DNA of 64,000 nucleotides, taken from the NCBI GenBank assembly GCA_009809945.1, contig WTPW01000663.1:249441-313440 (forward strand). The letters are read 5' to 3'. Shown in pieces: positions 1 to 12,923 of this stretch. Each line of letters opens with the position of its first letter. The stretch's first letter is position 1. This DNA is from Gigaspora margarita. Taxonomy: Eukaryota > Glomeromycota > Glomeromycetes > Diversisporales > Gigasporaceae. The position numbers and the translations under genes are program-made. The notes beneath the pieces were generated by a model. That model made no database searches, was not told where the DNA came from, and worked only from the letters and a program-made list of their open reading frames with translations.

Positions 1-650
1 GTTCATCGAATTTGACTTGGTAGTTATTAAAATACCTTTGCTCAAAGTTTAGAAAAATTTAAATCTATTTTGTATTAATCTACAGACCTGTGACACGAAT
101 GTAATATCACAGGGTGTGACAAATACATTATTCCTATTAAATTTATTAATTCAGATTTGCGTTAATTTTTAATTTGTTTTTAAATATTATTATATCAAAA
201 TATTCGAAAATTATAATGACAACAAAGCGATCAAATCATATAAACATATAAAAATTTATAAGTAATCAGGCGCATAAACAGGTATAAATGTACTAAAATT
301 TATAAGTAATCAGATACATACGTACAAAAATTTATAGGTAACCAGGTTATATACATACAAAAATTCATAAACGACTCATAAGAAATTCACAATTGAACTT
401 ATCCAATGGTCACTTTTATACTCAATTATCATGTAATATTGTATAAATGATTGGCACGAAATTTATTTACCTTATTACTCATTATATAATCACTGAAATT
501 GGAGATTTTTGCCCGTATGGTACACAATATTCTTGATGAAATATTTATGCAAGAAATTAAAATTCTAGATTCCCGTTTTATTAATAATAACAATTTAAAA
601 CATTTATTTCAACATACAGTTTATGCATTATCTCTGTACGTATGTATATA
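1..650. repeat. Dispersed AT-rich repeat, inverted partner of 59.6-60.1 kb
   Basis: No gene recognised. Bases about 170-520 (AAGCGATCAAATCATA, repeated AAAATTTATAAGTAATCAG, then ACTGAAATTGGAGATTTT) match, on the opposite strand, about 59,780-60,080. Three or four short internal repeats of the type ACAAAAATTTATAGGTAACCAG lie between 240 and 380. The small ORF over 499-780 has no recognisable domain and I treat it as chance. Confidence 0.6.
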
Positions 651-663
651 TGTGCGAACGATT

Positions 664-700
664 AAAAGCCGCTCGATACGTAAGTATCGAGGCGGCTTTT
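664..700. other. GC-rich hairpin, terminator-like
   Basis: A long near-perfect inverted repeat: AAAAGCCGC then TCGATAC, a 3-4 base loop, then GTATCGA and GCGGCTTTT. It is strikingly GC-rich for this window and ends in A/T tracts like a bacterial intrinsic terminator. In a fungal nuclear genome it is more likely the tip of a mobile element. Confidence 0.55.
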
Positions 701-899
701 GTCTTGAAACATCACTGGACCGACATGTGACATATCTGATTATGTTCTACCTGATGATCGATCGGTTGATCGATCCGTGATGTTAAGCGAGTACGAGTTG
801 ATTCTGGTAATGGAAAAATCTGAAAGGTTAGTAAAGTAAGTATGAAGTAATAGGTTGGTGTTTTGATATATAGGTATTTGATGAGGTACGTATAAGAGA

Positions 900-1098
900 T
901 AGTCTTGTTTCTTCTGTGAATTCGACTTTTGTTCTAGTTGAATCGACCCTCCTCACCTGTCCTAATAATCAAATTTCACAATGACCTGTCGGACGATAGT
1001 CATGCAAGGGGAGGGACTGAGGCTTAAGTTTTATAGCCTGTAGGTCGACAGCTATATACAGAAGACATAGTTTGACCTGTCAGGACGACAGTCATATG

Positions 1099-1138
<40 letters not shown>
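900..1138 (+). repeat. Possible retroposon 3' end with repeats and 40-base poly(A)
   Basis: Three diverged copies of a motif like GACCTGTCGGACGATAGTCATG occur near 982, 1038 and 1074. The last is followed directly by an uninterrupted A tract of about 40 bases (about 1,099-1,138). A GC-richer body ending in poly(A) suggests a SINE or LINE 3' tail on the + strand. I did not find a tRNA-like head or target-site duplications, so the family is open. Confidence 0.35.
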
Positions 1139-1140
<2 letters not shown>

Positions 1141-1249
1141 ACCAAAGCAATATACAATTCTAGTCAACTGCGTGAGCTACTCGATTAGCAGGAAAGAACA
1201 CCCAGATGTATTTCCGTAGTTGGTTATCCACGAAATGAGAGACAAAAAC

Positions 1250-1365
1250 AACGAATAAAAAGTTAACGCAAGCATAAATTTTTATATACATCAATTACTA
1301 ATTAGCATTGGCCCGCTTATGTTAAAGCAGGCAGATTAATTTGTTAATGCGGGCCAGATGATACG
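1250..1365. repeat. GGCCCGC/TTAACATAAG repeat, inverted partner of 59.5-59.65 kb
   Basis: Contains TTAGCATTGGCCCGCTTATG and a nearby GCGGGCCAGATGATACGCTAA. Both reappear on the opposite strand at 59,520-59,650 next to the same AGTTAA...AAATAAAAAGTT flank. With 170-520 it shows one dispersed element present twice in opposite orientation, the left copy carrying an extra 700 bases or so. Confidence 0.55.
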
Positions 1366-2878
1366 CTAATGTAGTCAAAAAAATCTTATAATCTGGATGG
1401 TAGCAGGGCTTGTTTACGTTTAATTTAATATTAAAGAATATCTTGTGAGTATTATTTGACTCATTTATTTTAACGTGATTAATTTTTAGAGCCTTTGTGA
1501 TGGTCACGTTATGAAATCCTATTGTTATTCTTGGAATGATATTATTCATCCCTGTGAAATCGCTCATTGAAATCGCATTTGTTAATTGTTACCCTTATAT
1601 GTCTCATTACTCCTTAAAAATTATTATTGTTGTACTCGCATTACATAACCTTAAAATTAATGCATTAACGACGCACTCCCTCATTGTTTCATAAACTGAC
1701 ACTTAAATTGATCGCATAATTGATCGGATCAAATTGAGTGATGTCCCGACTCAGTTCCATGAGATTCAAGACCTACGTGACTCGCTTAATCCCACAAGAA
1801 AGGTATCTGTAATTACCGGGTTTACCATTATTGTATTAATCGCTTGTGTGTTTTGTTACACATACGTAAAAAATAAATAATCTGGCGTACATGTGCGTTA
1901 TAATTAACGGCTGGGTGTAAATAGATAATTACGTCTCGCAGGTAACAATGTTAGCGAATATTTACGTAATTCGGTATGGATGCGCAAGCTCACTAGTAAT
2001 GCGTTTCGTTACTATTTTTGACGTATTCGATTATTAGGCCGTGCAGATTTAATTTTTGGTTCGTATTACAAGGATTTTGAAATCCGGGACGAGTGAGCGA
2101 ATTTTCTATTTTATTCATTTTATTTTTTTTCTTAATTTACTAAAAATATAATAATGCCCGCTTTTAAGTTATACGAGGTTAATTTTTCGTCTTGCACAAT
2201 AAGGAAATAAAAAAAAACCTGCTCATAAATTTTATGCCCTTAGCATCAATATGCTCACAGCCTTTTATTCATACCACTAGCCCTGCTTTAATGTATTCTA
2301 CTTACCGATATTACCTGATGTCAGTAACGTGTTGGATACAATTTTTACGAGGCTGCCCCAGAATTTCCGGATCAAATGCGTCGGATTCTGGTCGACGCTT
2401 AGCCCTACTTGGTAACGGGTTCTATACAAAATTGTCAATTGTGCATTGTTAATTAGGATCAAACCCCTAAATAAGACAAGTATTATTATGTCATATCGAC
2501 AAAATATGTCTAGTACATATGACATCATCATAAATGAACACAATACAGGTGTGGGTATGAACTGGAAATAGATTGAAAATACCGTATTAAAATAAAAATC
2601 CAATACAAAAAAGTGGCATTGTCCATCAAGAGTATTAACAAAAATGTGATCAATTGATGTTTTAGACCATATTGAGTAAAAAAAAAATGAAAAGCCCACT
2701 CACAATGGCACTAAAATCTCTGCATTGTTGAAAGGTACAAATATAAACATTGTATTAGTAAGTATCGATTTTTTAATCTTAAATTATTCAACCAAAATAA
2801 TTTTTTTGACCATCACTATTGAAATTTAATTTGCTAAACATTTCACCTTGTCTCATAACATAAAATACTTCTTACAAT
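1366..2878. other. Intergenic, no supported gene
   Basis: Ordinary AT-rich sequence with somewhat more balanced composition at 1,700-2,060 and 2,330-2,420. A minus-strand ORF over 2,298-2,699 has no family I recognise and is mostly low-complexity hydrophobic residues. The 5' end of the Helitron that follows should lie in or near 2,300-2,880, but I cannot place its TC terminus. Confidence 0.5.
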
Positions 2879-5832
2879 ATGGTTATTATAGAAACTAGTG
2901 GTGAAGCAAGAAAGAGAAAACGTAAGGAAACAATGGCTTCTCAACGTAAAAATAATCTATTTAGAAGATCATCAAATATAAAACAAAACACTATTCGAAA
3001 GAAAAAAAAGACTCAGGCTCGAATTATTAAAGATCGTCAAGCAGAATGTTTAGGTGTTCCTTTGCATATTATGGAAATAGATGAAGAATTTGAAAGAATA
3101 CAACAACAATATGCTACATGGCCTTAACCTATAAAAGAAGAAAATTCTACAGATGCATTAGCTGAATTCTGTGATAAAATCAATCCCAATGAACTGAGAG
3201 AATTGCCATATGCTATTTGTTCAAGGCTTTACAATTATAAAAGCTATGTAAAAAAATCAGTGCAAGAAATTGATCTTTCTTTAATTAAAGCACCAGTAGA
3301 ACTAGCTGATCCATTATTTGAAATTGATTTTGATTACCAGCACCCTCTTATTAATGCTAGTGGGCTAAAAGTACTTCTTGACCGTTCTGGGTTCATTTAT
3401 CCAGATGAATACCCAGATATTTCAGATATTCCTTTTAAATTACGTGTTTGTAAATCTTGCTATGAATTTTTACAAAAACACAAAACACCCCTTTATCATT
3501 AGCTAATAACATGTGGATTGGACCCACACCTCCTTATCTTCAGGGGCTAACAATTCCAGAACAACTTCTAATTTCACCTGGATATTCTTGCATGAATCTT
3601 ATTCAATTGTCAAAAAAAAAGCATACTCATCATAAACTTAAAGGCCATGTTATAACATTTCCTCAAAATCCTGCTTCTTTGATTACAGTATTGCCATTAC
3701 CAATGTATCAACTTTGTGAATACATAAAGGTAGTGTTTGTTGACAAAGGGGCTCCAGACTACTATCAACTTAAAAAAGTATTACAAGTTCGAAAAAGCAA
3801 AATAACATTAGCTCTTTTATGGCTTTTTGAACATAATAAATTATTTAAAAACAAATTTAATCTTGATGAAAATATTTTAAACAGCTTACCTGAAGGGGAA
3901 ATTCCTGAATCATTAACCATAACAACTACTGTTGTAGATGTTAATTCTCATGAAATAGAGCACTATACAGGTTATATATCTAATTTCTTATCAAATTTTC
4001 AGGATTCTGATAGTGAAGATGAAGATAAAGAAACTAAAAATTTGTTAAATGTTAAAGAGCACAAATTTAAAAATTTTATTAACAACAATTCAATTGGTGC
4101 TACAAGTGAACTTAGGCCTTCTGGAATAATAAATGTTGATAGTCTCCCAATTACTCAAAAAGAACTTACTTTGCTTTCTTTTCAAAAGCTTGTTAAAAAA
4201 TCAGAACTTCATACACAATCCTCAAATAAATACACAACTGAAATAAAAAATAAAGATACACAATCTCAAATACTATATATACCTCATGGCAATAAACCTT
4301 TAAATGAATATGAAGATTCAACTCTTTTCCCTGCTGCATTTCCAGTTCTCTATCCATATGGTATTGGAGGTTATAAAGATCAATTATCTCATATTACATT
4401 AATTAAATATGCTAATCACCTTATGCGTTATCATGATTCAAAATTCAGACAACATAGATCTTTTCCTTTTGTTATATTTAATGTTTTGCAATGACGAGAA
4501 GTATCAACAGAATCGTATAACTTAACAAGAAATAACAATTTTAATAAATCTTCTGAATTAATATCATCCCTCAAACCTGAAGATATTGAGTTGGCTATTA
4601 AACAAGAACAAGATAAACAACCAATTAGCAATCCAGCCATTCTTGAGTTACTCAGAAATGTTAATACTGCTGGTTCTAAATTAATGGCATCTTATCAATC
4701 ACGTGCACGTATGCGAAATGAAATACGTGCTGTTATTATGAAAGATGGTGCACCTTCATTATTTGTGACTATAAATCCTGCTGATCTTCATAGCCCCATT
4801 GTTATGATGTATGCTGGAAATGAAATTAATATAGATAAACTTGTTCCTGAAAATTTTCCAAAGGCTTCAGAAAGAGCTCGACTTGCACATCTTGATCCTA
4901 GTGCAGTTGCTAAATATTTTGATAAAATTATTCAAACTTTAATTGATACATTAATTGGATACAAGAGAAAAAATAATGGAATATTTGGGTCTATAAAAAA
5001 TTACTATGATGTTGTTGAATACCAAGATCGTGGTACTCCCCACTGTTATATGCTTATTTGGCTTCATGGAGCACTTAATCCAATTTTGTTACAACAAAAA
5101 CTTAAGAATAATAATGAATTTTGCCAACGACTACTAAATTATACTAGTAATATTATCAAAGAAGATATTAGTTACCTTCTCAATAAGGATGAAATTTTAA
5201 CTGATGAAATGATTAAAGCTGAACAATTGGCTTCTAAAACAATTATTCAAAAACAGATGCATCCATCTTTTTTATCAATACCTGATCCTAAGTTGTTGCA
5301 TTTTAAGGAAAAATTTTGACAAGACTTGCTAGCAATTTGCAAGCGTACACTTTTTCATCACTGTACTCAAACATGTAAGAAATACAATCGAGGTTTACAA
5401 AAGCATTGTCGATTTGACTTTCCAAGAGAACTTGTAGATCCACCCAGTATAATCTTTCCTGATCAAGGAATTATTGCTGTTCAATGCACAAGTGCCTATA
5501 TTAATAATCACAATCCATATATAACAGCTGCATGTAGAGGCAATAATGATATTAAATTCATATCTACTCGAAAACTTGCTCTAGCATACATTCATTATAT
5601 TACTGATTACATTACAAAATCAGATATTAGTACACATAGTTCTTTCTTATTGTGTGCTTCTACACTAGAAACATTTTTAACACAAACACTTGGTGATATT
5701 TCATATAATTTTATAGACAAATCACATAAACTAATAACAAAATGTCTTAACAAATCAGCTGGTCAAATGGAACTTACAAGCCCTCAGGTTTCTGCATACT
5801 TACTAGGTATTAATGACTATAGATGGGGGTGA
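2879..5832 (+). pseudogene. Helitron N-terminal and Rep (HUH endonuclease) region, broken
   Basis: Rolling-circle replication initiator part of a Helitron transposase. The basic start (RKRKRK, KKKKTQ) leads into Helitron hallmarks: LANNMWIGPTPPYLQGLTIPEQ near 3,500-3,570 and ALFPVLYPYGIGG-like residues near 4,340. HUH-like GTPHCYMLIWLHG near 5,030-5,067 has Tyr where the second His is usual. A Cys/His cluster FHHCTQTCKKYN...KHCRFDFP lies near 5,350-5,430, and the tyrosine pair YITDYITK at 5,596-5,619. In-frame stops are TAA at 3,125 and TGA at 4,492, 5,317 and 5,830; the frame changes near 3,490. It cannot make a full protein. Confidence 0.85.
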
Positions 5833-6059
5833 AATTACTCTTCTTAATAAGAAGTTTTTGTTGAAATTGTTGAAATTAGTTGATGGTGAAATTGGTGAAA
5901 NTAGTTTTNCAANATTAAAAATTAATTTAAATTATGCCAAAAATTAATTAAAACTAAGTTAAATCAAATACAATAATTGTTTTAGACTTAATTTATAGAT
6001 TTATTAAAAATGTTGAAATTATTGTTGAAATTATTGTTGAAATTAAAAAAATTGAAAAT
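5833..6059 (+). repeat. Low-complexity GTTGAAATT repeat inside the Helitron
   Basis: Repeats of (T)TGTTGAAATT and GGTGAAATTGG occur on both sides of a short AT-rich stretch with three ambiguous bases (5,901, 5,909, 5,913). It separates Rep from the middle region. The ambiguity suggests collapsed or poorly resolved sequence in the assembly. Confidence 0.6.
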
Positions 6060-8301
6060 GAATTTTACCCCCAACTATATTAATGACCACTATACCCCAA
6101 ACAAATTTGTATCTATTCATCTTCAATTCTTTGAAGCTTATTTAACAAATGAGTGGGCATGTATTTACCCAAGTCTTGAAGATTATAAATCAGATATCGA
6201 ATCAGATGAAAATTTTGATCAAAGTGAAGAACAAGTTAATCAAAATCCAACACCTGAATCATTTCTAATATCATCATATAATGGAAAATTAACTGCTATA
6301 AATCTTTGTGTCAACTACCAATTTCGTGGTAAACAACTACAAAATATTTGTCTCTATGACTATGCTTCTACAATTCATAAAACTCCATTAAATTCCTATG
6401 AGCTTTCAATGCTATCAAACCAATATTTAAGAGAAAACAAATCTTATATTGACCGTTTTCTTTTCTGTAGAAGTGATAATACTCAAGAATATCTTCATGA
6501 ATCTTATGATATTCACCCTCAATGTAAAACACATGTTCAGCTATACAGAAAATGAGGAACTGAAAGAGTTGTAGTATTATGTGGAAAATGAATACCTAAA
6601 AAAGATGATACTGAAAATGCTGAACGATATGGACTTTGTATTCTTATGCTTTTTAAACCTTGGAAAATAGTACAAGACCTACGAGAAAATTATAGCTCTT
6701 GGGCTGAAGCATGCTATGCATTTTTAAATAATCCAAATTTATCATCTCGTCTAAAATCTATAATTTATAATATAGAATTGCTACATAAATGTTCTGAAGA
6801 ATCTGTTCTTGATCGAGAACTACGTCAAAATGCAATAAATGATCCAGTACTTGCAAAAGCTCTCCGTATAAATCGATCTTCTTCTGAATTTGATCCTGAT
6901 GATGAATTAACTCTTTCTGATAATGAGTCACAAACTAATAATACTTATAACAAAGATATATCCAAATTTGAACCTAGAGCAATTATTAGATCTGGCTTTA
7001 AAAATATTAAAATGGTTGATGATACAATGAACTTTTTACAAATTAGAGGCAAATTTTCTTTAAAACCTTGTATGTCACCAAATAAATTTGATTTATCATC
7101 TTGCCCAAATTCAGAAATATTACGTCCAAGCAATATTAATGATGATAATCAACTAAAAATCTGGAAGACTACAATTGCCTCTCAAAAAACATTATTACAA
7201 AATAATGAACCTACTTATAAAAATACTGAACCACTAGATATTCACACAAGCCTTTCATATAATATAAATAAAAACTTGTTTTTAAATAATGATACAATAA
7301 AAAAAAATACTGATGAGTTAGAAAAATTTGGATCTGATTTAAATAATGAGCAAAAAAAAGCATATTTTCTTTTTTGTGATCATCATCAAAGAAATAAACC
7401 AACATGTGTAAATAAGCTATCACAACTGCTACTTCACCTTATATCAGCTTTACAATCAAGAATCCTTGGAGATAATAGAGTTAACTTTCAAGAATGGAAA
7501 AATGCAACATTTTTAGTAACAAGAAATGATCTTCATGTTCAGCTCAATTTTGATACTACAAAAGAACATGCTAGTATTAATAATCAACCTATTATTTACT
7601 CTTGTGCACAAGACTCATATAATCAAAAAAATCTTTCTGAAAATATCCGGCTCAGATTCTTATCAACTTCTGATACTAAAGAAAATGCACTCTCTGGAAT
7701 TTTGCCATTATCAAATAATATGAAAGTTGTTATAACAACCAACATCTGTACTAATGATAATTTGGCAAATGGCTCACTAGGAATTCTTCGACAAATTGTA
7801 TATGATAAAAGTTCTATAAATACTTCAATTTCTTGTGAAACTTCTATAATACTAGACACTCCACCAAAATATGTTATTATTGAATTAATTAGAAAATCAC
7901 CTGGTGCTTATGAAAACCTTCCTCCTAATCATGTACCTATTTACCCTATTAAGCGTCCATGTACACACACAATTTGGAAACATGATGGTTCTAAAATTCA
8001 CAAAAAATTTCAGCGTTTTCAACTCCCTTTAGCACCTGCATTTGCATTTACAGACTTTAAATCCCAAGGACACACACTTGAAAAAATAATTGTTGACCTA
8101 TCATAAAAACAAGTAAATAATAGTACATATGTAATGCTTTCTAGAGCACAAAGATTGGATGATTTGCTAATTCTAAAACCATTTGATGAATCTATATTGA
8201 ACATGCAATTATCTCCTGCATTTCATGAAGAATTTTTACGTATTGAAGAATGCACACAAAAAACTGCTCAACTAAAATCTTGGCCAAACATTCAGCAATA
8301 A
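6060..8301 (+). pseudogene. Helitron middle region and helicase lacking motifs I-III
   Basis: Continues the Helitron polyprotein in the same frame as Rep. The middle part (FEAYLTNEWACIYPSLEDY..., FLISSYNGKL...NYQFRGKQL) is typical of the Rep-helicase linker. TGA stops are at 6,553 and 6,589, and a TAA at 8,104. The helicase begins with LNNEQKKAYFLFCDHH (about 7,340-7,385) but jumps almost at once to late-domain sequence. No GxGGTGKS Walker A or Walker B is present, so an internal deletion has removed motifs I-III. The late motifs remain: FTDFKSQGHTLEKIIVDL (about 8,047-8,100) and YVMLSRAQRLDDLLIL (about 8,129-8,176). ATPase activity is therefore not expected. Confidence 0.85.
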
Positions 8302-10859
8302 AACATATATAACCATTAAATAAATCTTGTTTAATATAAAATTAAAATAAAATGTTATTAAAAAAATATTCAAATAAATTTTTATTTAAAAAAGTTTATT
8401 ATATAAACTTTCATAATTTTTACATTATTATAGTTTATTCATCAAATTAAATTTTATACTAATTATTGCATTTCACTTTAATAAAATTTACTTTTAATAA
8501 AATTATACAAAAAACTTTTATAAATATCATAAGCAAACAAATTGTAATTAAAATCAAAATCATCTAATTGCATATACTTTACTACAAAAATAAACTAAAC
8601 TAAATTATATAAAAATAACAAAAGTCTAACAACAAGCAACTACACAATTAAAAAATCATTCAAAGCCTTCATCAAAAAAATATATATATACTATTATTAA
8701 CATTTTATCACATACAATAAAAAAAGCACCAATTCAATTCTTTATTATTGCACACAAATTTTATCCAACCCTGCTTTGTCATACTTTAACTACAAAGTTT
8801 TGACTTTTTGTTAAAATTTAATTATATACATATATTAAAACATTTTTAAAAGCATTAACTATTAAACTTTAATGTAATCAATTTATAATTATTAATAAGT
8901 TATCATTTTAAGATCCCAACCTAATCAAACACTAAAAATATCACTTATTAGTCAACAAAATCAAATATTAAAATATATATATATATATATATAACAATTA
9001 TTAAAACTAATATAATGCCAATTTCATTATAAATACTTCCTATACCATATTTCATTATCATACCAAATACATTTGACTTCTAAACACAATTAAATAATAA
9101 ATACAGAAAAACAAACATAATATTAGCACATAACCAATAAGCTACTAAAAAAAATTAATAAACTAATACATCTCATTTCAAAAATTTAATATATGACCTA
9201 ATTATATAAAACTCTGTGCCACCCTCATAAAACTAAAACATAAATAATTTATTAATCACTATTAATAAACTGCTAAGATATTGCATTTTTTAAAACTTCT
9301 AATATGATCTACTAATTCTTCCATTCCTGGTTTTGCATGACAGCATCGCGCAGCTACCTTATTACTAATATGAAAAAATTAAGGTTATTATAAACAAACT
9401 ATCCCTAATGATCACTTGAGCCAAACTGGAGTAATAAAATCGGATTTGTGACCTATAATAGTAAAGTGATACAATACAAGACACCAAAATTAAAAATCAA
9501 AGTATAACTAAAACTACAAAACAAAAAACAAGTACACTTTTTAAAGTACTGTCAAAATCAACTACAATCCCTTTTAACAATATCAAGAGAGCAATAAGGG
9601 AAACTAGAATTATAGAGTATTTTTCTGCTAATAACAAAATTGGATGAGAAAAATAACTACTTGGAGCTAAAATAAAGAACTATTGGCTATAATGTAACAC
9701 AAAATAAGAGGAATCTTTGTCTTTTTTTAAAAAGTTACTTAATACTCATATTACATCAAAAAGTATAAATTCACTATAACTCTATATTGCAAATTACTCT
9801 ATATGACAAAACAAACACATAACAAATAGATAGATAAACAATTAACAAAACAAACAAACAATACAAATATATTAATACATTATATAAATAAGCAACATTA
9901 GTTCAAAATTAAAATAGAATATCTATCAAAGATTAAAAATATCTTCAAGCAAGATCTCCAAGTCTCATCTCTAATAGATGAACCTCACAACCAGTTTGTT
10001 TCAAGAAAGACAAAATTATTGTGCAATAGCTAGGTCTCAACAACCCAAAAGTTATTATAACTATAAGAGTATCACTAAAAAGATATGATTACTTAAGTTA
10101 TAAATGTTTAAGCAAACAAGCCTTAATTCAAAAAGAGAAAGTATTTTTGGAAGAATTGCTATTGGAACAAGATAGAAAAATTGAAATTACTAGTTACTAG
10201 AAATTTTTAAATATAAAACAATGGATTATAGAATAGGAAAAACTCTAAATACACTAGTACAAGAAAATCTAAGTATAAAAGAAGATATTAAAAAGAAAAT
10301 TATAAATATTTAACAATCAAAAGTGCAACAAAGGATATGCAATTACTAGTTAAAATAAATATATTCTATACATATAATACACATATCTAGTATCTGTATG
10401 TGTAGATTATGTATAGAATGTGTATAAAATATGTATAATCTGGTACATAATATGTTTAGAGTTGATATAAAATATTATATACATGTTGTACACATATAGT
10501 ACACATATAGTACACAAGTATATATTTATTATATACAAATTCTATACATATCAGGCACTGAAAATATATATCTATATTATTTAATTTTGAGTCTGTGCAC
10601 TTTAACATTTTTGATTGGCCATAACTGAAAAATGTGATTTGTGTGTAGGAATTTCTATCTATTTTGGAGTTTTGGAAACTTCTAAAAAGAAATTATGTCA
10701 TTACCATGAACTACTAATTTTTTTGTATTCTGACAACATTTTGAATTAATTTTACAATATTTTGAATATATTATTATGATCTATTGAATTATTTGAATTA
10801 AAGTAGTTAAAGTTTCTGATAAATGCACATTTAAGTTCCTATTAATTAAAGTTATTTAA
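8302..10859. other. AT-rich non-coding, partly Helitron 3' tail
   Basis: No gene seen. It includes a (TA)n tract at about 8,972-8,992, the Helitron 3' end at 9,320-9,368, and a run of TATACACATAT/TGTATAGAATGTG-type microsatellite-like sequence at 10,360-10,560. A diverged copy of the 125-base tandem unit of 13,060-13,480 is present at about 10,580-10,650 (TGCACTTTAACATTTTTGAT). Confidence 0.6.
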
Positions 10860-12923
10860 CAGTCACAGAACATGTCCATTCCCGATGCTTTTAATAGTAA
10901 ATTGATTTCATGTAACATATAATTACAAAACTTAAATATAAAAAAAACTTTAGTTAGTTATAATATATGACTTTTTTAACTTAATTGAATTTTATTTTCA
11001 AGTTTCAAGCTACTGTTCTATACTGAAATTACACTAGTTGCCATAACTCTACCCGGCTCAAGATTCAATTGAAGATTGGAAAGCTTCAAGCACAAATTTG
11101 AAGATTTTCTTCCAAATCTTTGTTTTCAACTCAGATTTGTTAATAGAGAGTGGAGGACAGAGAGCTCTTCAAATAATCTTATTGGTATGAAGGCGCATTA
11201 CTTGTGACTTTAGAACATTCACTTAGAAGTGTTTTTTTTTATAAATTTTGGAGATTTTATAATTAAGATTACTAAGGTAGTTAGTTCGCTTTAAACAACT
11301 TCTATTGAGTTTAATGTTTTTATTTTTTAATAAATAGCTAATATTTTTTTGTCTCATAGGTCTTTGCTTCATTGGAATGTACATTAGAAACTTAAAGATT
11401 TGAATTTGAAATTGGGTAATGAATAAAAAATAGTATATGATAAGTAATGATTTTATTTTTCTATTCAGGTCTTTTTTTTTCTTTTTTCTCAGCAATAACC
11501 AATATTTCTTTTCTTATTGTAGGCTTTTGTTTTTTCAAAATGTGAACTGGAACTTGACAATGATGACTGGAACTTGAGCAAAGATAAGCAGTATTTATTT
11601 TTTCTTTACTGTAATTCATTTTATCTTTTTTTCTTTAATTAATTTCAGTTTTAGTTAAAAGAGTAATTGGAAGTGTCACTAGAAAGAATTATAGCCCTTA
11701 TCATCCACTAGTTTTAGGTTTTCATTGATATGAGGTTGTTGTGCCAAATGAAGAAATTGTTGATAGAATATTTGAAATGGTTGTTATATGAACAAAGACT
11801 GAGAGATGATAAGCATCTGCAATTTTATTTTGCACCTCTTATTTTGTATTTTCTATAAAAACTTTGTATAAATAGTAAAATAGTAATTCGTCGATGTCAC
11901 GAATGATGATCTAATGATTCATGATAATTACTTGAGTGACTCAATTTATTGCAATTTTTGCCAAACCAGGAATAAAAAAAGATTGTTTGTTGTAAAATGG
12001 TTGTAAATTGAAATATAATATTTTTTTATTAATAAAATAATTCGAATTAAGTAATAACTTATTAAATACAATGATTATTTCAAAAATTTTTGCTAACTGC
12101 TAAGTAATTTATTTACTGACACTTTATTGAAAGAAAAAAAATCCAAAAATAATTCATATTTGCTTTTTAATCTCATTGTCAGGTATCAATTTCTCGTCTA
12201 TACCCGAAATTAAATCCATCATCTATGCTCATTTCTTGTTTTAATGAGATCATGACTACAAAAATAAAAGAAATATTAATTCTTATTGAAAGAAAAAAAA
12301 ACTTCTTAAAAAATAAGAATTAAATCCAATACTTATCGTTTGATCCAGTTTGACCTGTTTTTAGTTCCCACCTGGTTCAATTCACTATCACATATGCCAA
12401 TTCTATTTAGCAAACAAAAATGAAAGCTAGTAATAAATAAAAAAAATCAAACACTACATAAAAACTAGTACTTACATATCTTTAAAGCAGTTTTCATATT
12501 AAGTTCAAACCAAAATTTCAAAAAAAGAAAAAAGGCTAACAGAAAACTAATGAATACTATTTAATTTAAGAGTTGGTAGTAGAACAAATTTTAGTAAAGC
12601 TTAATAAACTCTATATTGGCTCTGAAGTGTCCAAGTAATATGCCTGCATATTATATTACAGGAGTTAGGGTGCTCTAACTTCAAGTGAAGATTCTTTTTG
12701 AACTACAGATGATTAAGAGATGGAATTTATGTAGGTATATAAGTAAATACTGAGTATTTAATTTAATTTATAAACAATAGTGGAAGGTTTCATGAACATG
12801 GGGTTATCATAGGAACAATATCACGTGAAGACAAAATTTCATATAGAAATTGAGTGATTGACATTGTAATTTTATTAATGTACAACATTTGGAACCCCTG
12901 TAAATGGACATGTTCTGTGACTG
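10860..12923. mobile_element. TTAA-flanked inverted-repeat element (piggyBac-like, non-autonomous)
   Basis: Perfect termini CAGTCACAGAACATGTCCATT at 10,860 and its reverse complement ending at 12,923, each abutted by TTAA (10,856-10,859 and 12,924-12,927). A TTAA target duplication is the piggyBac signature. The interior (2.06 kb) has no transposase ORF that I recognise; the minus-strand ORF at 11,223-11,495 is low-complexity. Assignment rests on the TTAA alone. Confidence 0.6.

Larger units (their letters stand above)
2879..9368 (+). mobile_element. Helitron (rolling-circle DNA transposon), decayed
   Basis: Coding remains run from 2,879 to about 8,301 in one orientation: an N-terminal Helitron domain, a Rep endonuclease and a Pif1-type helicase remnant. 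A candidate 3' terminus lies at 9,320-9,368: TTCCTGGTTTTGCATGACAG, then CGCGCAGCTACC, ending CTAA followed by T. That matches Helitron rules (a 3' CTRR end inserted before T). A close relative of the same terminus, with a better hairpin, is at 54,150-54,189. The 5' start given is only the first coding base. 8,302-9,320 would be the 3' non-coding part. Confidence 0.75.

Noticed and set aside
835-850. Isolated TTAG-TAAA-GTAAGTATGAAG resembling an array unit
   Set aside because: The exon would be 4 bases and no similar unit lies nearby.
2298-2699. 133-codon minus-strand ORF
   Set aside because: Low-complexity hydrophobic residues, no family recognised, no gene signals.
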